This document shows, piece by piece, positions 46,277 through 54,224 of a stretch of 64,000 bases of DNA. Positions within the stretch are counted from its first letter, which is position 1. Every line of letters starts with the position of its first letter. The stretch lies in NCBI RefSeq assembly GCF_902499555.1, contig NZ_CABVMM010000014.1, positions 1 through 64,000 on the forward strand. The letters run 5' to 3'. The notes below the pieces were generated by a model. The model had not been told where the DNA came from. It saw nothing but the letters and a program-made list of their open reading frames with translations, and searched no databases. The DNA is from Mesonia oceanica. Its GTDB lineage: Bacteria; Bacteroidota; Bacteroidia; Flavobacteriales; Flavobacteriaceae. The translations under genes and the position numbers were made by a program.

Positions 46277-46284
46277 CAAATATA
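46277..46284 (-). promoter_or_regulatory. Candidate -7 box (TATATTTG on minus strand)
   Basis: The plus strand reads CAAATATA, 21 bp upstream of the 46256 start. It adjoins the htpG terminator, so a new transcript begins right where the previous one ends. Confidence 0.5.
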
Positions 46285-46316
46285 AAAAAACCGCCTTATT
46301 TGGTAAGACGGTTTTC
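46284..46316 (-). terminator. Terminator of htpG
   Basis: On the minus strand: AAAACCGTCTTACC..GGCGGTTTTTTT with an AT loop, 47 bp beyond the htpG stop. Confidence 0.8.
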
Positions 46317-46362
46317 TATATTTAACGATGTAATATTAAATTTATTATGCTATTACGTTTTT

Positions 46363-48246
46363 TTATTTAATCATCTCAAAACTACGCTTCACAAAGTTCG
46401 TTAATTCTTCTCCTTTTAAAAGGTTTTGAGAAAGACGCGCTAAATCTAAAGATTGCTTGATAATGCGTTCTTGCTCGGCTTCTTCTTTGCCAACTAAGCT
46501 AGAAATTAACTCATTGTTCGTGTTTACAACCAAATTGTACATTTCCGGCATATTGCCCATACCAAACATTCCGCCACCGCCGGTTTGTTGCATCTCTTTC
46601 ATACGACGCATAAATTCGGGTTGGGTAATAATTAGCGGAGCCGCATTACTATCCATCGCCTCTAATTGAATAGTGTACTTTTCCTTAGGTACTACTTTTT
46701 CAAAATCAGCTTTTAACTTTTCTTGTTCTTCCTCAGAAAGCTTAGAAGTTTTATCTTCATCTTTCTTAATTAAATTATCTACGTGATCGCTATCTACACG
46801 AACAAAGGAGATATTTTCTTTAGAAGTTTCTAATTTCTGAATTAAATGCGGAACAATTGGCGTATCTAATAATAATACTTGATAACCTTTATCTTTCGCT
46901 GCAGAAATATAACTGTGTTGCTCGTCTTTGTTGGAAGCGTAAAGAATCACCATTTTCCCGTCTTTATCGGTTTGGTTTTCTTTAATTTTTTCTTCTAACT
47001 CTTCGTAGGTGAAGTATTCTCCATCAACTGTTGGGTAAAGGGTAAATTTTTGTGCTTTTTCAAAAAACTTGTCTTCGGTAAGCATTCCATATTCAATCAC
47101 CACTTTAATATCGTCCCATTTCTTTTCGAAATCTTCCCGATTGTTATTGAACAACGATTTTAATTTATCGGCTACTTTACGCGTAATGTAGCTTGAAATT
47201 TTCTTTACCGCTCCGTCAGCCTGAAGGTAAGAACGAGAAACGTTCAATGGAATGTCCGGAGAATCGATCACCCCTTTCAACATGGTCAAAAATTCAGGAA
47301 CAATCCCTTCCACATTATCGGTTACAAAAACCTGGTTTTGATACAACTGAATTTTATCACGCTGCATCGTCATATCGTTACTTAACTTAGGGAAATATAA
47401 AATTCCGGTTAAGTTGAACGGATAATCTACATTTAAGTGAATGTGGAATAAAGGCTCCTCAAACTGCATCGGGTATAACTCACGATAGAAGCTTTTATAA
47501 TCTTCCTCTTCTAAATCGGTAGGTTGTTTAGTCCAAGCCGGTTCCGGGTTATTAATGATGTTATCAACCGTAATTTTTTTAGGTTCTTCATCTTCCGGTG
47601 CATCTTCAGCTTTTGGAAGCGTTTTTTCCTTTGTACCAAATTTAATCGGTACCGGCATAAACTTGTTATACTTGGTAAGTAACTCAGAAATTCTGTTTTC
47701 CTCTAAAAATTCCGTTTCATCATCATTGAGATGAAGAATAATTTCGGTACCTCTTTCTGTTTTATCAGCGTCCCCTAACGTGAAATCGGTGGTTCCTTCA
47801 CAAATCCAGTGAGCTGCCGGTTCATCTTTGTATGATTTGGTAATGATTTCAACCTTATTGGCTACCATAAAGGCAGAATAGAAACCAAGTCCAAAATGAC
47901 CGATGATTCCGCTATCTTTCGCAGAATCTTTATATTTTTCTAAGAACTCTTCCGCTCCGGAAAAAGCAACTTCATTAATATATTTTTCAACCTCTTCTTT
48001 GGTCATCCCAATTCCTTGGTCAATAATATGAAGGGTTTTATTTTCTTTGTTAGCCTTTACCTCAATAACCGGATTGCCATACTCCACCGTAGCTTCACCA
48101 ATACTGGTTAAGTGTTTTAGTTTTAAAGTTGCATCGGTAGCGTTAGAAATTAACTCTCGTAAGAAAATTTCGTGGTCGCTGTAAAGGAATTTTTTAATCA
48201 GCGGAAAAATATTTTCTACCGAAACATTAATCTTTCCTGTTGCCAT
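46363..48246 (-). CDS. htpG: Molecular chaperone HtpG (Hsp90)
   Basis: 627 residues from the ATG at 48246 (MATGKINVSVENIFPL); an in-frame ATG at 48303 would add 19 residues resembling a false lipobox (MVFFLTSCKP), not found in the family. The GHKL ATPase motifs are ELISNATDATLKL, IIDQGIGMTKEEV and GHFGLGFYSAFMV. The middle domain holds RGTEIILHLNDDE and the catalytic Arg region NVSRSYLQADG; the C-terminal dimerisation domain ends at KRSFEMIK. It folds cytoplasmic clients under stress. Single gene with its own terminator; a 9-bp inverted repeat lies 70-100 bp upstream. Confidence 0.96.
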   Translation of the reverse strand: MATGKINVSVENIFPLIKKFLYSDHEIFLRELISNATDATLKLKHLTSIGEATVEYGNPVIEVKANKENKTLHIIDQGIGMTKEEVEKYINEVAFSGAEEFLEKYKDSAKDSGIIGHFGLGFYSAFMVANKVEIITKSYKDEPAAHWICEGTTDFTLGDADKTERGTEIILHLNDDETEFLEENRISELLTKYNKFMPVPIKFGTKEKTLPKAEDAPEDEEPKKITVDNIINNPEPAWTKQPTDLEEEDYKSFYRELYPMQFEEPLFHIHLNVDYPFNLTGILYFPKLSNDMTMQRDKIQLYQNQVFVTDNVEGIVPEFLTMLKGVIDSPDIPLNVSRSYLQADGAVKKISSYITRKVADKLKSLFNNNREDFEKKWDDIKVVIEYGMLTEDKFFEKAQKFTLYPTVDGEYFTYEELEEKIKENQTDKDGKMVILYASNKDEQHSYISAAKDKGYQVLLLDTPIVPHLIQKLETSKENISFVRVDSDHVDNLIKKDEDKTSKLSEEEQEKLKADFEKVVPKEKYTIQLEAMDSNAAPLIITQPEFMRRMKEMQQTGGGGMFGMGNMPEMYNLVVNTNNELISSLVGKEEAEQERIIKQSLDLARLSQNLLKGEELTNFVKRSFEMIK

Positions 48247-48314
48247 ATCTATTGTGAATTTTTTAAATGTTATTGGCTTACAACTGGTCAAAAAAAATAC
48301 CATTAAAAGGAAAG

Positions 48315-48348
48315 TGACAAACTGACAGCGAATAAGATGAGTTTGTCA
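48315..48348. promoter_or_regulatory. Inverted repeat upstream of htpG
   Basis: TGACAAACT (48315-48323) and AGTTTGTCA (48340-48348), perfect 9-bp arms 16 bp apart, 70-100 bp before the htpG start. It is not CIRCE (TTAGCACTC..GAGTGCTAA). The rest of the 349-bp gap to the TetR gene shows nothing else clear. Confidence 0.45.
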
Positions 48349-48530
48349 TTTGATTAGAACTATTTGCTTAAATATTCAATTCAATTTGAATTGATTCTTA
48401 AATGAATTCAGGATGACGCTTTATAAAAAATTCATATCTGTACGCATAATTATATATTTTGAAATTCAACAAGTTAAATAGAGAAGTAGGTATAAAAGTT
48501 GTAGATATTAATATGAAATTATTTAACAAA

Positions 48531-48570
48531 CATTTTGTTTAAGTTTAAAGCAAATAAATTAAACAAAATG
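48531..48570. promoter_or_regulatory. Inverted repeat, candidate TetR operator
   Basis: Perfect 12-bp arms CATTTTGTTTAA (48531-48542) and TTAAACAAAATG (48559-48570), spaced by 16 bp. It ends two bp before a TAAATTTG -7 box, so a bound repressor would cover the -33 region of the TetR gene promoter. Confidence 0.6.
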
Positions 48571-48571
48571 G

Positions 48572-48579
48572 TAAATTTG
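48572..48579 (+). promoter_or_regulatory. Candidate -7 box TAAATTTG for the TetR-AarF operon
   Basis: Exact TAnnTTTG fit, 16 bp before the ATG at 48596. Confidence 0.5.
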
Positions 48580-48595
48580 AAGAAAGAATTGAATT

Positions 48596-49276
48596 ATGGC
48601 GACAACGAAGAAAACAACTACCCCAAAAAAATCTACTGTAAAATTGACGAAAGAGCGGGTAATCACGATTTATATGGAATACGTTCTAGAGCACGAAACT
48701 ACTCCTAAAACAGTCTATAAATTCTGCAAAGAAAATAAAATGACCGAAGAGCAATTTTATCAATTCTTCGGTAGTTTTGAAGGCGTGCAGCAAGAAATCT
48801 GGAACACTTTTTACCAAAAGAGCATCGATTTAATGCATAAATCTCCGGAAGTAGAGCAGTTTGGCAGTCGAGAAAAACTACTTACCTTTTATTTCACTTT
48901 TTTCGAAATGCTTACCGCCAACAGAAGCTATGTGTTGTTTATGCTGAAGGAACATCGCGAACCTTTAAAAAATTTAAGTCAGTTAAAAGGCTTGCGAAAG
49001 AAAATAATAAGTTTTGTCAAAGGCTTAATTGAAGAAGATAACAAAGACAAAAATGTAAAGCTATTACAGCGAAACGAACGCATATTTTCAGAAGCTGCTT
49101 GGTTACAAACCTTATTCCTGCTGAAGTTTTGGATGGACGATCACTCTCCGCAATTTGAAAAAACCGATGTAGCGATTGAAAAATCAGTCAATACCGTTTT
49201 TGATGTATTTGATAATACGCCTTTAGAGCGTGTACTCGATTTTGGGAAGTTTTTATTTAAAGAAAGGATGGCCTAA
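48596..49276 (+). CDS. TetR family regulator
   Basis: 226 residues. A Lys/Thr-rich N-tail (ATTKKTTTPKKSTVK) precedes the helix-turn-helix (TPKTVYKFCKENKMTEEQFY then QFFGSFEGVQQEIW), which fits the TetR N-terminal fold loosely, and a helical ligand domain that resembles the TetR C-terminal type found next to AarF kinases (ANRSYVLFMLKEHREPLKNL). The ATG of the next gene overlaps its stop (TAATGA), so both are one unit. It probably represses its own promoter through the 12-bp inverted repeat (inference). Confidence 0.82.
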   Translation: MATTKKTTTPKKSTVKLTKERVITIYMEYVLEHETTPKTVYKFCKENKMTEEQFYQFFGSFEGVQQEIWNTFYQKSIDLMHKSPEVEQFGSREKLLTFYFTFFEMLTANRSYVLFMLKEHREPLKNLSQLKGLRKKIISFVKGLIEEDNKDKNVKLLQRNERIFSEAAWLQTLFLLKFWMDDHSPQFEKTDVAIEKSVNTVFDVFDNTPLERVLDFGKFLFKERMA

Positions 49277-50586
49277 TGAAATCGATAGACAAAATACCTA
49301 CGGGAAAAATAGGGCGGACTTCCGAGCTCGTGAAAACTGGCGTAAAAATAGGAGGGAACTACCTGAAATATTACGGGAAGAAAGCCTTCAACAAAGACCT
49401 TACCCGAGATGAACTCGATAAAGATAACGCCGAAGATATTTACGACGGACTCAAAAACTTAAAAGGAAGTGCGTTGAAAGTAGCGCAAATGCTTTCGATG
49501 GAAAAGAGTTTATTGCCCAGCGCTTACGTGGAGAAGTTTAGTTTGGCGCAATTTAGCGTCCCACCACTTTCAGCCCCTTTGGTGCGCAAAACCTTTAAGA
49601 ATTACCAAGGGGCTTATCCCGAAGATTTATACGATTCATTTACTCCAAATTCTGTTAATGCGGCAAGTATTGGGCAGGTGCATCAAGCCACTAAAGATGG
49701 AAAAAAGCTGGCGGTGAAAATTCAATATCCCGGCGTAGCCGATAGTATTAGTTCAGATTTGGCGATGGTAAAACCTGTGGCCACAAAAATGTTTAACCTA
49801 CAGGGAAAAGATTCTGAAAAATACTTTAAGGAAGTAGAAGGGAAGTTGCTGGAAGAAACCGACTATAAACTGGAAGTCGAGCAAAGTAAATTTATTTCTG
49901 AAGCATGTGCTAAGATTGAAAATTTACGTTTCCCGAAGTATTACGAAGAACTTTCCAGTGAGCGCATCATCACGATGGATTGGATGCAGGGCGAACATTT
50001 AAGCGATTTTGTCAAGAAAGATTTTAGCAAAGAAGAAGGCGACCAATTAGGACAAGCGCTTTGGGATTTTTATATGTTCCAGATGCACGAGTTAAAAGCT
50101 GTTCATGCCGATCCGCATCCCGGAAATTTCTTAATCGACGAAGACCAAAATTTAATAGCCATCGATTTTGGTTGTATTAAAAAAGTACCAGAAGAATTCT
50201 ACAAACCTTATTTTGAATTAGCGGTTCCTGAAAACATCAACAATCGAAAATTCTTTTTAGCGAAGCTCTCGGAATTAGAGATTTTAAGACCCGATGATAC
50301 CGAAAAAGAAATCGATTATTTCTCGAACCTATTCTACGAGATGTTGAGCCTGTTTACCAGTCCGTTTCATCAAGAAACCTTTGATTTTTCAGACGAAAGC
50401 TTTTGGAACAAGATTACAGAATTAAGCGAAAAATACAGTAAAGATACCGAACTCCGAAAAATGAACGGTAACCGTGGAAGTAAGCATTTTCTCTACATTA
50501 ATAGAACCTTTTTTGGCTTGTATAATCTATTACACGATTTAAAAGCCGAAGTAAAGATCAATCATTTTAAGAAGTATCTCGATTAG
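49276..50586 (+). CDS. ABC1/AarF/UbiB family atypical protein kinase
   Basis: 436 residues. The family's signatures are LKGSALKVAQMLSMEKSLLP (the KxGQ helix variant, Val for Gly), the Ala-rich loop ASIGQVHQATKDGKKLAVKI with the ATP-site Lys, EETDYKLEVEQ, HADPHPGNFLI (catalytic loop) and AIDFGCIKK (the metal-binding DFG). Relatives help in ubiquinone or menaquinone lipid handling; the client here is unknown. Cytoplasmic or membrane-peripheral, no clear membrane helix. Coupled to the TetR gene. Confidence 0.92.
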   Translation: MKSIDKIPTGKIGRTSELVKTGVKIGGNYLKYYGKKAFNKDLTRDELDKDNAEDIYDGLKNLKGSALKVAQMLSMEKSLLPSAYVEKFSLAQFSVPPLSAPLVRKTFKNYQGAYPEDLYDSFTPNSVNAASIGQVHQATKDGKKLAVKIQYPGVADSISSDLAMVKPVATKMFNLQGKDSEKYFKEVEGKLLEETDYKLEVEQSKFISEACAKIENLRFPKYYEELSSERIITMDWMQGEHLSDFVKKDFSKEEGDQLGQALWDFYMFQMHELKAVHADPHPGNFLIDEDQNLIAIDFGCIKKVPEEFYKPYFELAVPENINNRKFFLAKLSELEILRPDDTEKEIDYFSNLFYEMLSLFTSPFHQETFDFSDESFWNKITELSEKYSKDTELRKMNGNRGSKHFLYINRTFFGLYNLLHDLKAEVKINHFKKYLD

Positions 50587-50610
50587 TTTTTAAATCAAGA
50601 TAAATTTTTA

Positions 50611-50649
50611 AGAAAGCCCAATTATTCACGATTGGGCTTTCTTTTTTTA
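50611..50649 (+). terminator. Terminator of the TetR-AarF operon
   Basis: Stem AGAAAGCCCAAT / ATTGGGCTTTCT with an 8-base loop, then T7. Confidence 0.85.
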
Positions 50650-50785
50650 AGTAATAATTTAAGTTGTACAGTTACTGAAAATTGGTTTGTCCGGTAAAAT
50701 CTTAGCTAAAACTGTTATATTTAGTTAAGTGTAATTACTTAGGGATAAGTTGAACAAACACACGTGAATAAAATAAAGAATAAAT

Positions 50786-50925
50786 AATTTTAAATTAACT
50801 GAAGAACAAAAAAATAAATTGGCTTTACATCTTGCAGCAACGGGCTTAATGACGGTCAGATTTTTGACGTTTTTCAAAGAATAAAATCTGAATCCGATTA
50901 TAAAAAATATTTGGAATATGATTAA
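50786..50925 (+). pseudogene. Frameshifted remnant of a small unknown protein
   Basis: The frame NFKLTEEQKNKLALHLAATG is open up to about 50843; the +1 frame then continues GLNDGQIFDVFQRIKSESDY and KKYLEYD to the TAA at 50923-50925. Joining the two gives one plausible small protein, so a shift near 50838-50846 seems to have broken it. Family not recognised. Confidence 0.5.
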
Positions 50926-51058
50926 GTGAAATATGAATAAGCTATTAATCTCTGTAATAAGAAAAAGAAATTAAGGAAAATCATCGACTTGGAATTCCTT
51001 ATTCGGTCGAACTTTGAAAACGGGAACTAAACTGAAAAAACTATAACTAAACAAAACC

Positions 51059-51217
51059 GAATATTTCAACGGATTTTTGGTTAGTGGTAGTTCCGAAGAA
51101 AGAGAAACCTACGTTGGAGAATTAATAACGATTAATAATCCCACTATTGTTATTTGCTCGATGCAGTACAGAAATGATGTTACGCAAACAATGGATTATT
51201 TTAATAATAAAAATTAA
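51059..51217 (+). pseudogene. Start-less remnant of an unknown protein
   Basis: 53 codons reading EYFNGFLVSGSSEERETYVG, then ELITINNPTIVICSMQYRND, to a TAA. The frame has no ATG, GTG or TTG that would give a sensible N-terminus, and stops follow just upstream (51043 area). Composition is protein-like. Not recognised. Confidence 0.45.
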
Positions 51218-51493
51218 TTTTAATAACCGAGTACAAGAAATTCGTGAGTATGTCTATGTATGGACAAAATATAGAAATTTAATCCGAACAGACTGAGAAA
51301 AACCTGTGGCTAATATATAATAACCGCAATTACGGTCGATTTAACTACGTTAGAATTAACTTCTAATTCCTAAGGTCAATTGTAAATTGAAAAACATTAT
51401 CTTTATTATCATAAACTTAGATTTTTACTATACTGATTATTAGGTAGGAAAAAAATACAACCTGAATTTAATTACTCAATTCAAAAATAAAAT

Positions 51494-52045
51494 ATGCGAA
51501 TTGTCATACCACAAGAAGATGAAAATCAAAAAAAAGAACTATCTAAAAAGTTCAAAGATTATGAAATTGATTATGCTGAAGCAGATATTGGTGGAGGTGC
51601 AGATTGGTGGATTACAATAATAATTCTTGGAGGAGCTTTATTTTTTCAAGGAAAAAATATAAATGAGAATTTAGATGCGTGGAAAGATATTGGCAATAAA
51701 ATTAAATCAATTTTTAAGAAAAAAGAAAGCTCTAATTTTTTAGATAAAGAAGCAGCTATAGCACTTTCCATTGCAAAAATATCGGAAAAAACAAAAATAA
51801 AAAAAATTGAGCTTACCGATTCAAAATCAATAATAGGAAAAGAAACTAATACTAAAGGTTTTAAGCTAAATTTTGCACCATTAGATTATTATATTTTGAC
51901 ATTTAAAGTTAATAGAATTGAGAATTTTATATTTTGTGTTAAATCTAATGGGGAAATACGTTTTCAAGATTATTTTGAGCGTTCCGAATGGAATTACGAA
52001 TTTAACTGGGATTCTTATGAAGAAAGAGAAAACTACAATTCTTGA
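51494..52045 (+). CDS. Hypothetical protein with one membrane segment
   Basis: 183 residues. N-terminal charged segment (RIVIPQEDENQKKELSKKF), then a membrane-like stretch (ADWWITIIILGGALFFQG, about 36-53) and a Lys/Ile-rich cytoplasmic domain. Proteins starting like this, with the conserved D-W-W before a helix, occur as lone genes in Bacteroidota; the role is unknown and an immunity or toxin-linked role would be only a guess. High AT, Lys-rich codon use unlike flanking core genes. 54 bp before another small membrane gene. Confidence 0.6.
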   Translation: MRIVIPQEDENQKKELSKKFKDYEIDYAEADIGGGADWWITIIILGGALFFQGKNINENLDAWKDIGNKIKSIFKKKESSNFLDKEAAIALSIAKISEKTKIKKIELTDSKSIIGKETNTKGFKLNFAPLDYYILTFKVNRIENFIFCVKSNGEIRFQDYFERSEWNYEFNWDSYEERENYNS

Positions 52046-52099
52046 TTATCATAATATGAGATTTGAAAAAAAACTTATATTTTTTATAAAAACCAATGA

Positions 52100-52408
52100 A
52101 TGAAAAGACCAATGTTTTTAATAATTTCAATTGTTCTAAATTTCATTATTTATTATCATTTAACTGAAAATATTGGAATTAATGCTACTTTCGAAGAGAT
52201 TTCAATGACACTAATAGCATCTATTATAGTTATTTCTTTACTTTCATTAGTTCCAGCCATTGTTATTTATTACTTGAAAATGTATATGAAAAAAGTATTT
52301 GTTCCTTTTAAAAAAATATACTTGAATTTGTATCTAAATATATCATTGGCATTTTATGGAATTATGATATTAATTGGTATAATGACATATTTTAAAGTAA
52401 CAAACTAA
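52100..52408 (+). CDS. Small hypothetical membrane protein
   Basis: 102 residues, three hydrophobic helices (about 5-21, 36-60 and 77-97) joined by short Lys-rich loops. No family recognised. It follows the 183-residue gene by 54 bp on the same strand and could be its partner; the same strong AT bias suggests common origin. Function unknown. Confidence 0.5.
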   Translation: MKRPMFLIISIVLNFIIYYHLTENIGINATFEEISMTLIASIIVISLLSLVPAIVIYYLKMYMKKVFVPFKKIYLNLYLNISLAFYGIMILIGIMTYFKVTN

Positions 52409-52520
52409 AATAGGTTACAAACTTAGTGAGCAATTGTAGTTGTATTTTGCAAATACAACCATAAAACTCCCAAATATTTAAACAACTAACCAAAAAATAA
52501 ATTATTAAATCATAGTTATT

Positions 52521-52550
52521 TTGTTGTCGTGTATATTATATTTGCAACAA
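52521..52550. promoter_or_regulatory. Promoter and dyad in front of the VOC-EVE-MarR operon
   Basis: TTGTTG (52521-52526) and CAACAA (52545-52550) flank TATATTTG (52537-52544), an exact -7 box. The dyad would let a MarR-type dimer sit over the promoter; the regulator is encoded third in this operon. Confidence 0.5.
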
Positions 52551-52568
52551 CATAATAAAATAAAAACC

Positions 52569-52928
52569 ATGAGACAATTAACATTTGCATCCCTACAAGT
52601 AAACAACCTAGAAGCATCCAAAGAGTTTTATACCCAAAAATTAGGCTTTGAAATTGAAAATTCAAATCCGCAAGCCTATGTATTTAAGTATCGTAAAGGA
52701 GAAGCTAGTTTTGCCATTCGCACCCCACTTGAACCCATCGAAAACAAAGCATTGGGAATAGGTGTTGCGCTTTGGTTTGCCGTCAACGAAAACGTGGAAG
52801 AATTAAAAGAAAGATTTATCAGTAACGAGGTGACCACCACCGGACCCATTATAGAAACTCCTTTTGGCAGGGCATTTCATGTAACAGACTTGGATGGTTA
52901 CAAACTTACTTTTTTAGAAACAAAATAG
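52569..52928 (+). CDS. VOC superfamily (glyoxalase/bleomycin-resistance-like) protein
   Basis: 119 residues from the ATG at 52569 (MRQLTFASLQVNNLEASKEF); an in-frame ATG at 52521 lies within the promoter and is unlikely. The VOC betaalphabetabetabeta repeat shows LEASKEFYTQKLGFEIEN, YVFKYRKGEASFAIR and PFGRAFHVTDLDGYKLTFLE, the last with the conserved F-x-D-x-D-G element. A metal site may be incomplete. Such proteins bind or modify small toxic compounds. First gene of an operon with EVE and MarR genes, so a chemical-stress function is plausible (inference). Confidence 0.88.
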   Translation: MRQLTFASLQVNNLEASKEFYTQKLGFEIENSNPQAYVFKYRKGEASFAIRTPLEPIENKALGIGVALWFAVNENVEELKERFISNEVTTTGPIIETPFGRAFHVTDLDGYKLTFLETK

Positions 52929-52939
52929 TTTCTACATTT

Positions 52940-53377
52940 ATGGGACAAAAAGAGAAATATTGGATCATTGTGGCCTCCAAAGACCATGTAAAAAAAGGAA
53001 TTACCGACGGTTTTGCACAAGCCTGTCACGGTAAAATAGCTCCATTAAAACGAATGAAAAAAGGCGATTTTGTGATTTACTATTCCAGTAAACAGACCAT
53101 GGGAAAACCTGATAAATGCCAGGAATTTACAGCCATCGGAAAAGTAAAAAATGAGGCTATTTATCCCTTTCAAATGTCGGCAGATTTTTGTCTATTTAGA
53201 AGAGATGTCGAATTTTTTGATCATCAGGACGTTTCTATTATCCCTTTGATCAATGAGTTAGAATTTATTCCCAATAAACAACGATGGGGCTATCCATTTC
53301 GGTTTGGTTTCTTTGAAATTAACCCACACGATTTTGAGCTAATTTTATCACAAATGCTTCCCACTTATCATGAGTAA
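52940..53377 (+). CDS. EVE domain-containing protein (UPF0310)
   Basis: 145 residues. KYWIIVASKDHVKKGITDGF, PLKRMKKGDFVIYYSSKQTM and CQEFTAIGKV follow the EVE/PUA-like pattern, and RWGYPFRFGFFEIN ends the domain. EVE proteins bind modified nucleobases or small ligands in RNA or DNA context, and are often fused to or next to restriction systems, though none is seen here. Overlaps the MarR gene by 8 bp and follows the VOC gene by 11 bp. Confidence 0.87.
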   Translation: MGQKEKYWIIVASKDHVKKGITDGFAQACHGKIAPLKRMKKGDFVIYYSSKQTMGKPDKCQEFTAIGKVKNEAIYPFQMSADFCLFRRDVEFFDHQDVSIIPLINELEFIPNKQRWGYPFRFGFFEINPHDFELILSQMLPTYHE

Positions 53378-53831
53378 AGAAATTAAATTTCAATTTAAAA
53401 GTCCAAACGATAGTCCCGGTTATTTACTGGGCCAGGTAACTTTGTTGTGGCAACGCAAACAAAAAAGAGTCTTAGATCCTTTACACCTAACCCACACCCA
53501 ATTTGTACTTTTAGCAGCTTTAGGTTGGCTCTCCAAAAAAAACGATACAGTAACGCAAGTAGATATCGCTAATCAAAGCAATTCTGATAGGATGATGGTT
53601 TCTAAAGTCTTGCGAACGCTAGAGAAAAAAGAATTTATAGCAAGGCATGAACATCCTGTAGATACCAGAGCTAAAGTCATTAAATTAACTCCCGAGGGAG
53701 CGATGGTGTTACAAAAAGCCTTAAAAATTATAGAAGATACCGATAAAGAATTCTTTTCCTGCTTAGGTGATCATTTGTCGCTATTTAATGAAAATATGGT
53801 TTATTTAATCAAGGAAAATAAAGAGGGATAG
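53370..53831 (+). CDS. MarR family transcriptional regulator
   Basis: 153 residues. The winged helix-turn-helix is THTQFVLLAALGWL, VTQVDIANQSNSDRMMVSKV and LRTLEKKEFIARHEHPVDTR, with the MarR DxR wing (DTRAKVIKLTPEG). It probably controls its own operon through the dyad at 52521-52550. Immediately after its stop the sequence runs into a DUF1428 pseudogene, so this gene's end may mark a deletion junction. Confidence 0.92.
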   Translation: MSKEIKFQFKSPNDSPGYLLGQVTLLWQRKQKRVLDPLHLTHTQFVLLAALGWLSKKNDTVTQVDIANQSNSDRMMVSKVLRTLEKKEFIARHEHPVDTRAKVIKLTPEGAMVLQKALKIIEDTDKEFFSCLGDHLSLFNENMVYLIKENKEG

Positions 53832-53834
53832 CTG

Positions 53835-54125
53835 AAAATTTGGAAAGAATATGGAGCTATTGCTTATTTCGAATTTGTAGGGGATGAGTTGTTTTTAGAA
53901 GGCACAAAATCTTTTACAGAAGCTGTAGAAGCAAAAGAAGACGAAGAAATTGTATTCGGTCGGGTGGTTTTTCCTTCAAAAGGAGTATGGGATTCCGTCA
54001 ACAAAAAAGTACCTCAAGACCCAAGAATGGCAGCATTAGTCGAACCCTAAACCAACGCAGAAAAATTGATTTTTGATGTCAGTAGAATGGTTTATGGAGG
54101 ATTTAAACCGCTGGTTGAAAAATAG
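53835..54125 (+). pseudogene. DUF1428 family protein, N-terminally truncated with in-frame stop
   Basis: From 53835 the frame reads KIWKEYGAIAYFEFVGDELF, then SFTEAVEAKEDEEIVFGRVV, VPQDPRMAALVEP, a TAA (54048-54050), and in the same frame RMVYGGFKPLVEK to TAG (54123-54125). This matches the DUF1428 (YbaA-like) family from about its 25th residue on, including the terminal YGGFKPLVE. There is no start: the sequence begins 3 bp past the marR stop, so the first quarter was lost, probably by deletion. Not functional unless by unknown means. Confidence 0.85.
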
Positions 54126-54190
54126 GGGAGGAATAGACTGGAAAATTTAGTGTAGTGAAAATTCCAACTTTATATTTCCCAAAATGAATG

Positions 54191-54221
54191 TATCTTTGAT
54201 AGCATCATTTGATACTATCAT
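54191..54221 (+). promoter_or_regulatory. Promoter plus 24-bp palindromic operator of the Fic gene
   Basis: A perfect -7 box TATCTTTG (54191-54198) runs into the palindrome TGATAGCATCATTTGATACT + ATCA (54198-54221 region), whose arms TGATAG-n-ATCA / TGAT-n-CTATCA differ at only one base pair. The transcription start would fall inside it, with the ATG at 54225. Confidence 0.7.
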
Positions 54222-54224
54222 AAA

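Larger units (their letters stand above)
50650..51493. other. AT-rich stretch with decayed coding sequence
   Basis: No intact gene. Scattered protein-like frames broken by stops and shifts, of which the two clearest are listed separately (50786-50925 and 51059-51217). A third, short one reads ITEYKKFVSMSMYGQNIEI near 51221-51281. No transposase or RNA gene is visible. Confidence 0.6.

Noticed and set aside
46363..48303. HtpG as a lipoprotein starting at 48303
   Set aside because: The apparent lipobox is an accident of upstream sequence; HtpG is cytoplasmic and the family start is MATGKINVS at 48246.
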